Origin: JAFNGF01 sp964567045 | GTDB taxonomy: Bacteria > Planctomycetota > Phycisphaerae > Sedimentisphaerales > Anaerobacaceae | Direction of reading: 5' to 3' | DNA: 47,273 bases | Assembly: GCA_964567045.1 (NCBI GenBank) | Contig: CAZMLE010000026.1 | Span: 1 to 47,273, forward strand | Shown here: positions 33,615 through 41,730 of the stretch, in pieces | How positions within the stretch are numbered: position 1 is the stretch's first letter | Layout: every line of letters starts with the position of its first letter | The notes under the pieces: model-generated | The model's database searches: none | What the model saw: the letters and a program-made list of their open reading frames with translations, nothing else | Told to the model about the DNA's origin: nothing | Made by a program: the position numbers and the translations under genes

Positions 33615-33826
33615 CTACGGATTCGGCGAGTGACAAGAAGACAGGCCGTGCTTTTCGAAATAGCGCTGGTGGTATTCTTCGGCACGGTAAAACCTTGAGG
33701 CGGGTGTAATTTCCGTCACGATTGGCTTATCAAATCGGCCGGACTCCTGGAGCTTACGCATTGAGGTCTGGGCGGCGGTCTGCTGGTCTTTATTGTGATA
33801 AAAAATTGCCGCGCGTGATTCTACAA
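33615..33826 (-). pseudogene. msrA: 5'-truncated peptide methionine sulfoxide reductase A
   Basis: The minus frame encodes about 70 C-terminal residues of MsrA (SRAAIFYHNKDQQTAAQ, GRFDKPIVTEITPASRFYRAEEYHQRYFEKHGLSSCH), ending at TAG 33615-33617. The catalytic N-terminal part (GCFW motif) is missing. Recognisable sequence begins directly after the 3' end of the tRNA gene, so the break coincides with a typical integration point. Confidence 0.7.
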
Positions 33827-33900
33827 TGGGCGATACAGGATTCGGACCTGTGACCTCACGGGTGTGATCCGTGCGCTCTAGCCAACTGAGCTAATCGCCC
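33827..33900 (-). tRNA. tRNA-Val (CAC)
   Basis: All four stems fold: acceptor GGGCGAT/ATCGCCC, D-arm GCTC/GAGC, anticodon stem CACGG/CCGTG with loop ATCACAC (anticodon CAC), and T-arm ACAGG/CCTGT. The discriminator is A; CCA is not encoded. It reads GUG valine codons. Heptamer repeats lie just upstream. Confidence 0.93.
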
Positions 33901-33916
33901 GATACGATGCTCGATG

Positions 33917-33965
33917 TAATTTTCAATTTTCAATCGCCAATTGTCAATCGTCAATTGTCAATTTT
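33917..33965. repeat. Heptamer array upstream of tRNA-Val
   Basis: (T/C)CAA recurs at 33923, 33930, 33937, 33944, 33951 and 33958, exactly 7 bases apart. On the minus strand this gives repeated TTGACA/TTGACGA-like units, resembling -35 boxes. Confidence 0.65.
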
Positions 33966-33977
33966 GTCTGCCGGCTG

Positions 33978-34415
33978 TTAAGCTGGTTCCGTTGCCAGGA
34001 GATTGATACGTCCGAGTTTGACGCCCTTTAGACTTAATATGTTTTCGGCCATCCTGTTGATCTGGCTAACCCGGCCTCGAAGCACAACAACTTCCAGACA
34101 ATCGCGCTCATCCAGATGAACGTGCAAAGAGGAAATCACCTGCAAAAGATGCGAGGGACGCCGCCTGGCCGGAACACAATGTTGCAGGTCTATCAGCCTG
34201 TCCGATAGCTTTGTCGCGTGATGGTCGTAAACCATAAATACCGCGGCGACGGCTTTGGTTTTCGGGTCACTCAGACGCCGCTGGCTCAACTGCTGGCGTA
34301 TCAAATTGCGGATGGCTTCAGAGCGGCTCTGATAGCCCTGCTTGGAAATGAGCTCGTCAAACATCAAAAGCAGATTCTTATCCAGCGACACACCTATTCG
34401 TTCAAGTTGACCCAT
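33978..34415 (-). CDS. nikR: NikR-type nickel-responsive regulator
   Basis: 145 residues from ATG 34415, with GAGG 9 bases upstream. A ribbon-helix-helix domain (1-48, RIGVSLDKNLLLMFDELISKQGYQSRSEAIRNLIR) precedes an ACT-type metal-binding domain. Nickel ligands H98, H100 and C106 are in LHVHLDERDC. The first ligand, usually a QH 11 residues before LHVH, is here Q78-H79, 19 residues before, because about 8 residues (VPARRRPS) are inserted. Nickel binding may therefore be altered. It lies 27 bases after metX-metW and may be co-transcribed. Target operators are not visible. Confidence 0.8.
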   Translation of the reverse strand: MGQLERIGVSLDKNLLLMFDELISKQGYQSRSEAIRNLIRQQLSQRRLSDPKTKAVAAVFMVYDHHATKLSDRLIDLQHCVPARRRPSHLLQVISSLHVHLDERDCLEVVVLRGRVSQINRMAENILSLKGVKLGRINLLATEPA

Positions 34416-34441
34416 CGCTTTTCCCTCGATAAGGCACGGTC

Positions 34442-36247
34442 TCACTCTTTGCTGGTTACGTATATTACCTGCTCGGCAAATAAGTTTGGCGCGAATCGTA
34501 CCGGACTAAGGCTGATCTTAATCAACGGGATTTTCTTTTCTACTCTCACGCCCAGCCTTTTGCAAAATCCATCAAAATCTTTTATTGACAGGCAGTGTAT
34601 GTTCGGCGAATCATGCCAATCGAAAGGCAGTTGCCTGGTTATCGGCGCCGCACCGCGGAACAATAATTGTGCCCGGCAGCGCCAATAAGCAAAGTTAGGA
34701 AAGCTCACAATCACTTTTTTGCCTACTCGCAGAAGCTCTTTAAGAACCTTTTCGGGATTTTCTATCGTCTGAACTGTTTGTGACAGGATTGCATAATCGA
34801 AGCTCTTGTTACCGTAATATCCCAGCCCCTGCTCAACATCCCGCTGAATAATTGGCAGCCGGCGGCAGACGCAATCCAGCACAAGCTCCTGGTCAAGCTC
34901 AATGCCCTCGCCCTTTATGTCCCTATCGTGCACAAGATTAGCCAGCAGCTCCCCATCACCGCAGCCGACGTCAAGCACCGTGCTGTTTGGCTCAATGAGA
35001 GATTCTATCAGCTCGTAATCCGCACGCGTCCTGTGCGCCTGCTCGAACCTGCTGAGCTTCCGCATACTGCGTGCGTAACATGAGCACGGCTGCTGCTCGC
35101 CTGCCGGGCCGTAGGTAGCCTGCAAAAAGCAGCAAATGAACCTGCCCAGCACTTCCGGCTCTAATAGAAACGCATCGTGGCCGTAAGGCGACGCAATGCA
35201 GCAGTAACTTACGTCCTTCCTATTCGCGGCAAGGGCTTCAACCATCGCTTTGGATTGCGCGGGCGTAAAAAGCCAGTCGCTGCTGAAACTAACCACCAGG
35301 AATCTCGACTTAACGTTGGCAAAAGCTTCGGTTAGCGAGCCATAGTCCTTTTGGAGGTCGAAATAGTCGGCGGCCTTGCTTATGTAAAGGTAACTATTGG
35401 CGTCGAATCTTTCGACGAACGTTTGTCCTTTATAGTCCAGATATGTCTCGACGGCGAACTCCGAGTTAAAGTCATAACTATATTGCTCGGCGCTACGCAG
35501 CTTCCGCCCGAACTTTTGACGCATACCTTGTTCGGATAGATACGTTATGTGGCCAATCATTCGCGCGATTGCCAGACCTCTATCTGGCCCTTGTTCTCGG
35601 CTATGGTATTGTCCAGTCACAAAATTGGCGTCTGCCAGTATCGCATTTCGCCCTACCGCGTCAAATGCTATCGCCTGCGCTCCCAAATGCGCAGTCGTGG
35701 CAATTGGCATTGCAGCCTTAACAAAATCCGGGTACTCGATTGCCCACTGTAAAACTTGCATCCCGCCGATTGAGCCGCCAATTACCGCTAAAAGATTCTT
35801 TATCGCCAGCCTATCGAGCAGCAGCTTTTGGACCTTAACCATGTCGGCGACGGTTATTATGGGGAAATCCAGCCCGTACGGCTTGCCGGTTACAGGATTT
35901 ATCGAAGATGGCCCGGTGGTTCCACCGCAGCCGCCCAAAAAGTTCGAGCAGATGACAAAATACTTGTTGGTGTCGATGCCTTTATCAGGCCCGACCATGT
36001 TATCCCACCAGCCGGGCTTTCTGTCGTCAGGACTATTGTAGCCGGCAACGTGAGCATTGCCGCTGAGGGCGTGACAAATCAAAACGGCATTGTCCCCGGC
36101 TTCGCTAAGCTGGCCGTAGGTCTCGTAGGCAACATCAATAGGAGCCAATTTCTTGCCGCACTCCAGCTCCAAAGGCTGCTCCGGCTCCACCAGCCGGACC
36201 ATTTTTGTCTGGATAATGCCAACCGAATTCTCTCCAATCTCTGGCAT
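34442..36247 (-). CDS. metX-metW: MetX-MetW fusion: homoserine O-acetyltransferase with MetW domain
   Basis: 601 residues. The MetX alpha/beta-hydrolase part (about 15-380) has the nucleophile S159 (GGSIGG), D324 (SSDWLF) and H357 (YGHDAFL), the full catalytic triad. It acylates homoserine for methionine synthesis. The MetW part (about 400-600) is a methyltransferase-like domain with VLDVGCGDGEL and AILSQTVQTIENP. metX and metW are usually adjacent separate genes, and MetW is thought to support MetX. Here they are one chain with a short linker (GPAGEQQPCSCYARSMRKL). No clear ribosome site precedes ATG 36247. Confidence 0.9.
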   Translation of the reverse strand: MPEIGENSVGIIQTKMVRLVEPEQPLELECGKKLAPIDVAYETYGQLSEAGDNAVLICHALSGNAHVAGYNSPDDRKPGWWDNMVGPDKGIDTNKYFVICSNFLGGCGGTTGPSSINPVTGKPYGLDFPIITVADMVKVQKLLLDRLAIKNLLAVIGGSIGGMQVLQWAIEYPDFVKAAMPIATTAHLGAQAIAFDAVGRNAILADANFVTGQYHSREQGPDRGLAIARMIGHITYLSEQGMRQKFGRKLRSAEQYSYDFNSEFAVETYLDYKGQTFVERFDANSYLYISKAADYFDLQKDYGSLTEAFANVKSRFLVVSFSSDWLFTPAQSKAMVEALAANRKDVSYCCIASPYGHDAFLLEPEVLGRFICCFLQATYGPAGEQQPCSCYARSMRKLSRFEQAHRTRADYELIESLIEPNSTVLDVGCGDGELLANLVHDRDIKGEGIELDQELVLDCVCRRLPIIQRDVEQGLGYYGNKSFDYAILSQTVQTIENPEKVLKELLRVGKKVIVSFPNFAYWRCRAQLLFRGAAPITRQLPFDWHDSPNIHCLSIKDFDGFCKRLGVRVEKKIPLIKISLSPVRFAPNLFAEQVIYVTSKE

Positions 36248-36249
36248 AA

Positions 36250-36318
36250 GTATTGACTATTTACTATTTTCAATTGACTCTTTCCCCATTATCAATAGTC
36301 AATAGCCAATAATCAATT
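36250..36318. repeat. Mirrored heptamer array upstream of metX-metW
   Basis: Left arm: TTGA or a variant at 36253, 36260, 36267 and 36274. Right arm: TCAA/CCAA at 36292, 36299, 36306 and 36313. All spacings are 7, and the arms are reverse complements around TCTTTCCCC. It fills the gap between two genes. Confidence 0.65.
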
Positions 36319-37057
36319 ATATTACCTCCAGCCGGCGAAGAATGGCCTTTGCCCAGCGTGAGCTGCGTAGCTGCGCCAGAATAAACAACAAGACAACCAA
36401 TACCCAATAACCTGCGAAGCGCAAATAGTGAATGACTACACCAAATATGCCTTCGGGCTTGACCGCACAGGCCTTTGTTAACTCATCGAGGCTGTACATC
36501 GCCCCAACAACAATAGGACCAAACAACTTCTGCCAGGGCAGCAAGAGAACGACCATAACCAGCGAGAGGAAAAACGCCCGAACAATATGGTTTATGCCTC
36601 CGAGCCTGCCTATTAGCGAGATCTTCAGGCAAAACAGCAGCGTCAGCATGTAAAGCCCAGCCGTCAGCGCAAGCACTCCATTAACAAACCTGATCAACCA
36701 GCCCAAATGCTCGAATGTTATGCCAAATAGGGCGCCAGTTTTTTGCGGCGGCTTTTGGACTTCCTGCCCAGCCGATAATTCGTCCTGCGCCGGCTTACCT
36801 TGCTCGGCGACCGGCTCGGCTGCGGTTTTGCCAATCTGCTTTATATCTTGAGCTGCCGCGACAGAAAGACTGCCGGTGGTCTGGCCGTTAGGCTTGATGT
36901 AGCCCATATTTACCAGCCAAAAAGACGCCTGCTGCAGAAATAAACAAACTGCGATAATTATAAACAAAAAGTTTTTCCAACCTCGCAGTACACCCACAGC
37001 TTCGAGGCAGTCGGTAGTCTGAACCAAATTACCTTCCTTTATATGGTTTTCATTCAT
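36317..37057 (-). CDS. Membrane protein of unknown function
   Basis: 246 residues from ATG 37057 (GGGAG 9 bases upstream; an earlier ATG at 37096 lies in a repeat array). Helices are at about 28-48, 125-155, 168-188 and 216-238. A polar A/Q/E/P-rich loop of about 70 residues separates helix 1 from the rest. No recognised domain. It lies 69 bases upstream of metX-metW on the same strand. Confidence 0.6.
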   Translation of the reverse strand: MNENHIKEGNLVQTTDCLEAVGVLRGWKNFLFIIIAVCLFLQQASFWLVNMGYIKPNGQTTGSLSVAAAQDIKQIGKTAAEPVAEQGKPAQDELSAGQEVQKPPQKTGALFGITFEHLGWLIRFVNGVLALTAGLYMLTLLFCLKISLIGRLGGINHIVRAFFLSLVMVVLLLPWQKLFGPIVVGAMYSLDELTKACAVKPEGIFGVVIHYLRFAGYWVLVVLLFILAQLRSSRWAKAILRRLEVI

Positions 37058-37081
37058 TGCCAAATCTCCCACCTGTTGTGG

Positions 37082-37112
37082 ATTTTCAATTTTCAATTTT
37101 CAATTTACAATA
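37082..37112. repeat. Short heptamer array
   Basis: TCAA or ACAA recurs at 37086, 37093, 37100 and 37107. Same family as 33917-33965. Confidence 0.5.
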
Positions 37113-37176
37113 GGATTGCGGTAAGTGCAAGAAATTTATTCAGGGGGAAATTACATTCGAATGAAGCAAAAGGGGG

Positions 37177-37809
37177 TCAATCGGTCGAAGGCAAAAGCAC
37201 CTGGCAGGCCTGTATCGCTCTGGCCAGGCCGGCCCTTATAGCAGAAACCCTGCTTAGCTGGAGGGTTGCTAATTTATTCTGTGATGACCGGTAAATCAAA
37301 ACAAAGCCCAATGATTGACCGAGCTCACCCAGCGGAACGGTAACGGCTGATATCTTGTTCAGCCCAACTAAATTGCCCTGCAGACCCATCGCGAACATAT
37401 CATCGACAGTGCAAAGTTTATTCGACTTGCAGATTTGCTCCACCAGCTCAGCGGTGAAACAATTTTCCAGGCGATACTTTTCGAGACCGATCGGCTTTTC
37501 GCTTTCGAACATGTGCAGCTCAAATCCGCCGTTGGCGGACTGACGGAGAAAGAACGTGACACTCACATCGGCGATTTCATCCCTGATGAGCTTGCTGGCG
37601 ACATGTAGAAGTCCGCCCAGGTCGGTTATTCCAATGATTGATTCATAGAAATCTGCTGTGAAACTGACGGTATTCAGTTTGTCTATAAAGTCCCGCTGCG
37701 CAGCAATGAAGTCATTGCAGAGTATATCTATTTTCTTCGCCTGCTTCTTGCGTTCTTTATTGAGCTTACTTATAAGCAGGCGTAGTCTTCTATGTCGCTG
37801 GTGGTCCAT
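37177..37809 (-). CDS. Coiled-coil protein with GAF-like sensory domain
   Basis: 210 residues. A basic coiled coil (about 5-50, RLRLLISKLNKERKKQAKKIDIL) is followed by a GAF-like domain (about 52-205: ADFYESIIGITDLGGLLHVASKLI, VTVPLGELGQSLGFVLIYRSS). There is no output domain, so it may be a small-ligand sensor acting through a partner. I cannot name the ligand. The start is the first ATG; the ribosome site is poor. Confidence 0.6.
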   Translation of the reverse strand: MDHQRHRRLRLLISKLNKERKKQAKKIDILCNDFIAAQRDFIDKLNTVSFTADFYESIIGITDLGGLLHVASKLIRDEIADVSVTFFLRQSANGGFELHMFESEKPIGLEKYRLENCFTAELVEQICKSNKLCTVDDMFAMGLQGNLVGLNKISAVTVPLGELGQSLGFVLIYRSSQNKLATLQLSRVSAIRAGLARAIQACQVLLPSTD

Positions 37810-38159
37810 TTATCTTTGCTTTTGGCTAATCATGCTTGTCAGGGCACAAATATAGGTTCGGCACGCGCAGCGACGGGCTTTAGCTGTAAACAGCCACTTC
37901 AGAACCGCTCTATAAGCAGCCCTATAAATGATCACCTATCAGCTTCGGGGTCTTTGCACCCCCTCCGGAGAAGACACCGAGCCGGTGCCGTCACCATTTG
38001 CCGGGATCGATTTGGGCGTGTTTTCGGACCTATTGTCCAGACGTTGAGCGAGTGCTGGTTTGGCTTTGCCGGCACTAAATGAAATGGCGATAAAACCGGG
38101 CAATCCGCCTTTGGCGGACCGCTTCGCGGCGGTCCAATTGCGGGGCTGAATAATATCCC
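37810..38159. other. Intergenic region with hairpins and a repeat end
   Basis: 350 bases without a supported gene. On the minus strand the stretch from 37995 down to 37945 has hairpin-forming GC blocks. At 38103-38135 TCCGCC/GGCGGA and GGACCGC/GCGGTCC palindromes are followed by GCGGGGCTGAATAATATC (38140-38157), a variant of the 16-bp repeat in the heme cluster. Confidence 0.35.
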
Positions 38160-38507
38160 CTATCGTTTTCTGTAGATGATGACCTTGCTCATCGAGTCCC
38201 TGAAGGCTTTTAGTGGTTTTTCCATTGCCGCAAGAGGCGGGTCGGTGAAAGTGAGGTCTCCACAACTTGCCTTCCACAAATCAAGCAAGGTTATGACGTT
38301 AGCCCTTAGCCGGACGCCGCCAATTCTGCCCCGCTTGCATTCCACTATGCCGTATTTGCCCAGCGTTTGCACGACTTTCTGCAGGTAGCCAAGTGAATAT
38401 TTCAGCGCCTTTGCAATTTCCTTGGCCTGGACAAAGTCGGTGGCTTTCCTGTCTTTAAGGAAAAGAATTGTTTCGACCGACATTCCGAAATCTTGATTGA
38501 GTTTCAC
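38160..38507 (-). CDS. Rrf2-family transcriptional regulator
   Basis: 115 residues from GTG 38507 with AGGAGG 6 bases upstream. The winged-helix fold is typical: FVQAKEIAKALKYSLGYLQKVVQTLGKYGIVECKRGRIGGVRL (about 25-67). Only two cysteines follow (C57, C82), not the three-cysteine set of IscR or NsrR, so the usual FeS binding is unlikely. It lies 19 bases after the aldo/keto reductase and is probably co-transcribed. Confidence 0.85.
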   Translation of the reverse strand: MKLNQDFGMSVETILFLKDRKATDFVQAKEIAKALKYSLGYLQKVVQTLGKYGIVECKRGRIGGVRLRANVITLLDLWKASCGDLTFTDPPLAAMEKPLKAFRDSMSKVIIYRKR

Positions 38508-38526
38508 AATTGCCTCCTTATCAACG

Positions 38527-39489
38527 TTACGCTACCTCAGCCAAGCGACAGGCGCTTAGCTGTTCTGGCCTATTTATCACTACCGGAACTTTACGTACGC
38601 TCGCGGCAAAGTCATCAATCTCCTCGACTTTCTCAAAGCCTACCACCATCGCATCCACGCAGCCCGTGCTGAGCACATAGCGGACCGACTCATCGCGTTT
38701 TTCGCCGCTCTGGCCGAACTTGCCCTCGCCGACCAGCTTCATTCCCACCACGGCTTTGCCTTGCTCACGCAGAGCTTTCAGCACTTCTACCACTTTGGGC
38801 ACTTCCTCAGCGCTCTTTACATCCATCTGCACCGCATAGGGATTGATCCTCGCGTGCACCGAATCGACCCACGGCTCTTTGATACATGCTTGCAGCGCCT
38901 CCAGGCCGTGACACGAAACGCCGTGTGCCCGGATCACGCCTTTCTTTTTGAGCTTGGCCAGAGCGTCCATGTGCGTACCGACTTTCTCCGGCCAGGTTGC
39001 TGACGATACGCAGTGCAGCAGTATCAGGTCGATGTAATCGGTATTGAGCTCCTTCAGGAATCGCTGCACAACCACGTCGGCATCGGGGCGTTCTTTTTCG
39101 GGTATGCCGCCGCCCTGCCACCAGATTTTCGATACTATCGCGTAGTCTTTGCGGGGCATTTTCTTGAGCGCGTCAGCCAGAAACGGGTGCGTTCCGTACA
39201 GGTCCGCCGCATCAAACAGTCTGATACCACGTTCATAGCATCCCTTGGCCAGCGCCTCAAACCGTTCCTTGCCCATACGTGTGTGGTTCGACTGCCTGCC
39301 GCCGCCCCGCATACCTGTGCCCAGACCGACGCGAGTGACTTTGATCTTGGTTTTTCCCAGCGTCACCCACCCATACGGGTCGTAGACCGCATCTTTGCGC
39401 TCCTGGGCAAGGTTGAGTCTACCGCCCAGCAGCACACCGCCCACGCCGGCAATCGACCGGGCTAAGAATTCACGACGTCTCATTTTCAT
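38527..39489 (-). CDS. Tat-exported aldo/keto reductase
   Basis: 320 residues from ATG 39489 (GGAG 8 bases upstream). The N-terminus MRRREFLARSIAGVGGVLLGG is a twin-arginine signal, so the folded enzyme is exported. AKR tetrad residues are in DAADLYG (D, Y), IVSKIWW (K) and LLHCV (H). It reduces or oxidises carbonyl/alcohol groups with NAD(P)H; the substrate is unknown. Exported members of this type occur with sugar-oxidising systems in planctomycetes. Confidence 0.88.
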   Translation of the reverse strand: MKMRRREFLARSIAGVGGVLLGGRLNLAQERKDAVYDPYGWVTLGKTKIKVTRVGLGTGMRGGGRQSNHTRMGKERFEALAKGCYERGIRLFDAADLYGTHPFLADALKKMPRKDYAIVSKIWWQGGGIPEKERPDADVVVQRFLKELNTDYIDLILLHCVSSATWPEKVGTHMDALAKLKKKGVIRAHGVSCHGLEALQACIKEPWVDSVHARINPYAVQMDVKSAEEVPKVVEVLKALREQGKAVVGMKLVGEGKFGQSGEKRDESVRYVLSTGCVDAMVVGFEKVEEIDDFAASVRKVPVVINRPEQLSACRLAEVA

Positions 39490-39523
39490 CAATAGGACTC
39501 CTTTATCTGACGATACTTCTTGG

Positions 39524-39540
39524 CAGGTGTGCTCTGCACA
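39524..39540. repeat. GGTGTGC/GCACACC hairpin, second copy
   Basis: GGTGTGCTCTGCACACC: 7-bp stem with 3-base loop. Same element, opposite orientation, as within 33590-33618. Confidence 0.6.
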
Positions 39541-39651
39541 CCATCGAACCTGTTGACAGAATACCGCTGCCGGCTTAATGATGCAAGCCCTTCGCCAGAT
39601 TTTTTCTGTGCTTTGCGGCTCATTTGTTAGGCCCTGATTCCCGATCTGGTC

Positions 39652-39679
39652 TTGCATAATGCCTGCAAAAGGCTATATT
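39652..39679 (+). promoter_or_regulatory. Promoter very close to the ligA start
   Basis: TTGCAT (39652-39657), 16 bases, TATATT (39674-39679). The ATG is at 39689, so the message would start about 3 bases before it and be nearly leaderless. No ribosome site is present. Confidence 0.45.
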
Positions 39680-39688
39680 TAAGCCGTT

Positions 39689-41695
39689 ATGGCTGAAAAT
39701 CTACAAAAACGAATCAAGAAGCTGCGAGATGAGATTAGAAAGCACGACTACCTTTATTACGTGCTTAATCAACCCGAAATAAGCGACCGGCAATATGATA
39801 AACTGTTCGCAGAACTCAAAGGTCTTGAACAGGCGCATCCAGAACTTATAACGCCTGATTCGCCCACGCAGCGTGTTTCCGGCCGGCCGCTCGAAGGTTT
39901 TGCCGCCGTCCGACACACCATCCCTATGCTCAGCATGGACAATACTTACAGCGCCGATGAACTTAGAGCCTTTGACGAAAGGATTCGCAAGCAACTGGGC
40001 AGCAAAAATTACGATTATGTTGTCGAGTTAAAGATTGATGGTCTGGCCATAAGTCTTCGGTACGAAAACGGTCGGCTGGTCACTGCTGCTACTCGCGGCG
40101 ACGGCGAAGTGGGCGACAATGTTACCGCCAACGTGCGGACTATTAGAGCCGTCCCACTTGCGCTTTTGGACGGCGGCAAAATGCCGCGGATACTGGAAGT
40201 CCGCGGTGAAGTCTATATGCCTACCAAGTCTTTTATCGAGTTGAATAAACAGCGTGCCCAGACGGGCGAGTCGGTCTTTGCCAATCCCCGAAACGCTGCT
40301 GCAGGCTCCTTGAAGCTGCTGGATGCAAGAATCACCGCCGCCAGAAATCTCTCATTCTTTGCATACGCCGCCGGCGAAGTCTCCGAGCCTTTAGCGCAAA
40401 CGCACTATGAGACTTTGCAGAAGTTCAGACAATTCGGGCTGCCCGTTAACCCTCACAACGCAAAAGCCAGGGACATAGAGCAGGTCATGGATATCTGTTT
40501 TTCCTGGAGCGAAAAGCGGCTAACGTTAGATTACAAAACGGATGGAATGGTGATAAAAATCAACCGTTTTAACCAGCGGGACGCCCTCGGCGCAACTGGG
40601 CGAGCACCTCGCTGGTGTATTTCCTACAAGTTTGCCGCAGAACGTGCCCAAACCACTATTGAATCAATTGACGTGCAGGTCGGCAAAAGCGGAATTCTAA
40701 CGCCGGTGGCAAATCTGGTCCCGGTACTGCTGGCAGGGACAACGGTCAAGCGAGCAAGCCTGCACAATTTTGATGAGCTGGCTCGGCTGGATGCTCGATG
40801 CGGCGATACTGTGTTGATTGAAAAGGCCGGCGAGATAATCCCGCAGGTTGTGGAGGTAAAAAAAGAGCTTAGGCCCGCCGGGGCCGTGCCTTTCAAAGTG
40901 CCGGCTAAATGTCCAAATTGCGGCTCTGCCGTAGCAAAGGATAAAGAAGGCGTTTACATCCGCTGCGTTAATCCGAACTGCATGGGGCAACTGAAGGAAC
41001 GCCTGCGATATTTTGCCGGTCGAGACCAGATGGATATTGAGCATCTTGGCCCTGCGCTAATCGAGCAGTTAGTCGAGTCGGGCTTGGTGAGAAATTTCGC
41101 CGACCTCTACAAATTGCAGAAATCGGACCTGATGGCTCTGGAACGGATGGGCGATAAAAGCGCCGATAACGTGATAGCTGCGATAGAAAAGAGCAAAGCT
41201 CGGCCGCTGTGGCGACTCGTCGCTGCTCTGGGTATTCGTCACATCGGCGGGCAATCAGCCGACATTTTGGCAGAACATTTCGGCTCGCTGGCCGCCCTTA
41301 TGGCTGCCGACATAGAAACACTCCAGACCGTAGAGCAAATCGGGCCTAAAATAGCAGAAAGCGTGTACGAGTATTTTCGCAGCCCAACGAACCGAGCGGT
41401 TATTGACCAGCTACTGTCCACAGGCGTAAGGCCTGAGCAGCCAAAAAAGATGCGGCGCGCAGGTAAATTGGCAGGAAAAACCATCGTTGTTACCGGCACG
41501 CTGGAAAAGTTCACACGCCCACAAGTCGAGCAGGCAATCAAACAAGCCGGCGGAAAGCCGTCATCCAGCGTGAGTAAGAAAACCGACTTTGTATTGGCTG
41601 GCAAAGAAGCCGGCAGCAAGCTCGATGGGGCACTGGCATTGGGCGTCCAGATAATAACCGAGAAAGAATTCCTACAGATGGTTGGCACGGACTGA
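39689..41695 (+). CDS. ligA: NAD-dependent DNA ligase LigA
   Basis: 668 residues, full length. Domains: Ia and adenylation (1-315, nucleophile K115 in ELKIDG, HTIPMLSMDNTY), OB fold (about 318-400), four-cysteine zinc finger (about 409-433, CPNCG ... CVNPNCMG), HhH repeats (about 440-575) and C-terminal BRCT (about 590-668). It seals nicks with NAD in replication and repair. The last codons (GTD and stop) come from the CACGGACTGA unit of a repeat array, so the natural C-terminus has been slightly rewritten. Confidence 0.96.
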   Translation: MAENLQKRIKKLRDEIRKHDYLYYVLNQPEISDRQYDKLFAELKGLEQAHPELITPDSPTQRVSGRPLEGFAAVRHTIPMLSMDNTYSADELRAFDERIRKQLGSKNYDYVVELKIDGLAISLRYENGRLVTAATRGDGEVGDNVTANVRTIRAVPLALLDGGKMPRILEVRGEVYMPTKSFIELNKQRAQTGESVFANPRNAAAGSLKLLDARITAARNLSFFAYAAGEVSEPLAQTHYETLQKFRQFGLPVNPHNAKARDIEQVMDICFSWSEKRLTLDYKTDGMVIKINRFNQRDALGATGRAPRWCISYKFAAERAQTTIESIDVQVGKSGILTPVANLVPVLLAGTTVKRASLHNFDELARLDARCGDTVLIEKAGEIIPQVVEVKKELRPAGAVPFKVPAKCPNCGSAVAKDKEGVYIRCVNPNCMGQLKERLRYFAGRDQMDIEHLGPALIEQLVESGLVRNFADLYKLQKSDLMALERMGDKSADNVIAAIEKSKARPLWRLVAALGIRHIGGQSADILAEHFGSLAALMAADIETLQTVEQIGPKIAESVYEYFRSPTNRAVIDQLLSTGVRPEQPKKMRRAGKLAGKTIVVTGTLEKFTRPQVEQAIKQAGGKPSSSVSKKTDFVLAGKEAGSKLDGALALGVQIITEKEFLQMVGTD

Positions 41696-41729
41696 CACAG
41701 ACAGAAACACAGACGGACACAGACAAGAA
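41686..41729. repeat. 10/12-base array, left arm of GxxExxY cassette
   Basis: CACGGA/CACAGA units start at 41686, 41696, 41708 and 41718 (spacings 10, 12, 10). The arm overlaps the end of ligA and ends two bases before the GxxExxY start codon. Confidence 0.8.
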
Positions 41730-41730
41730 T

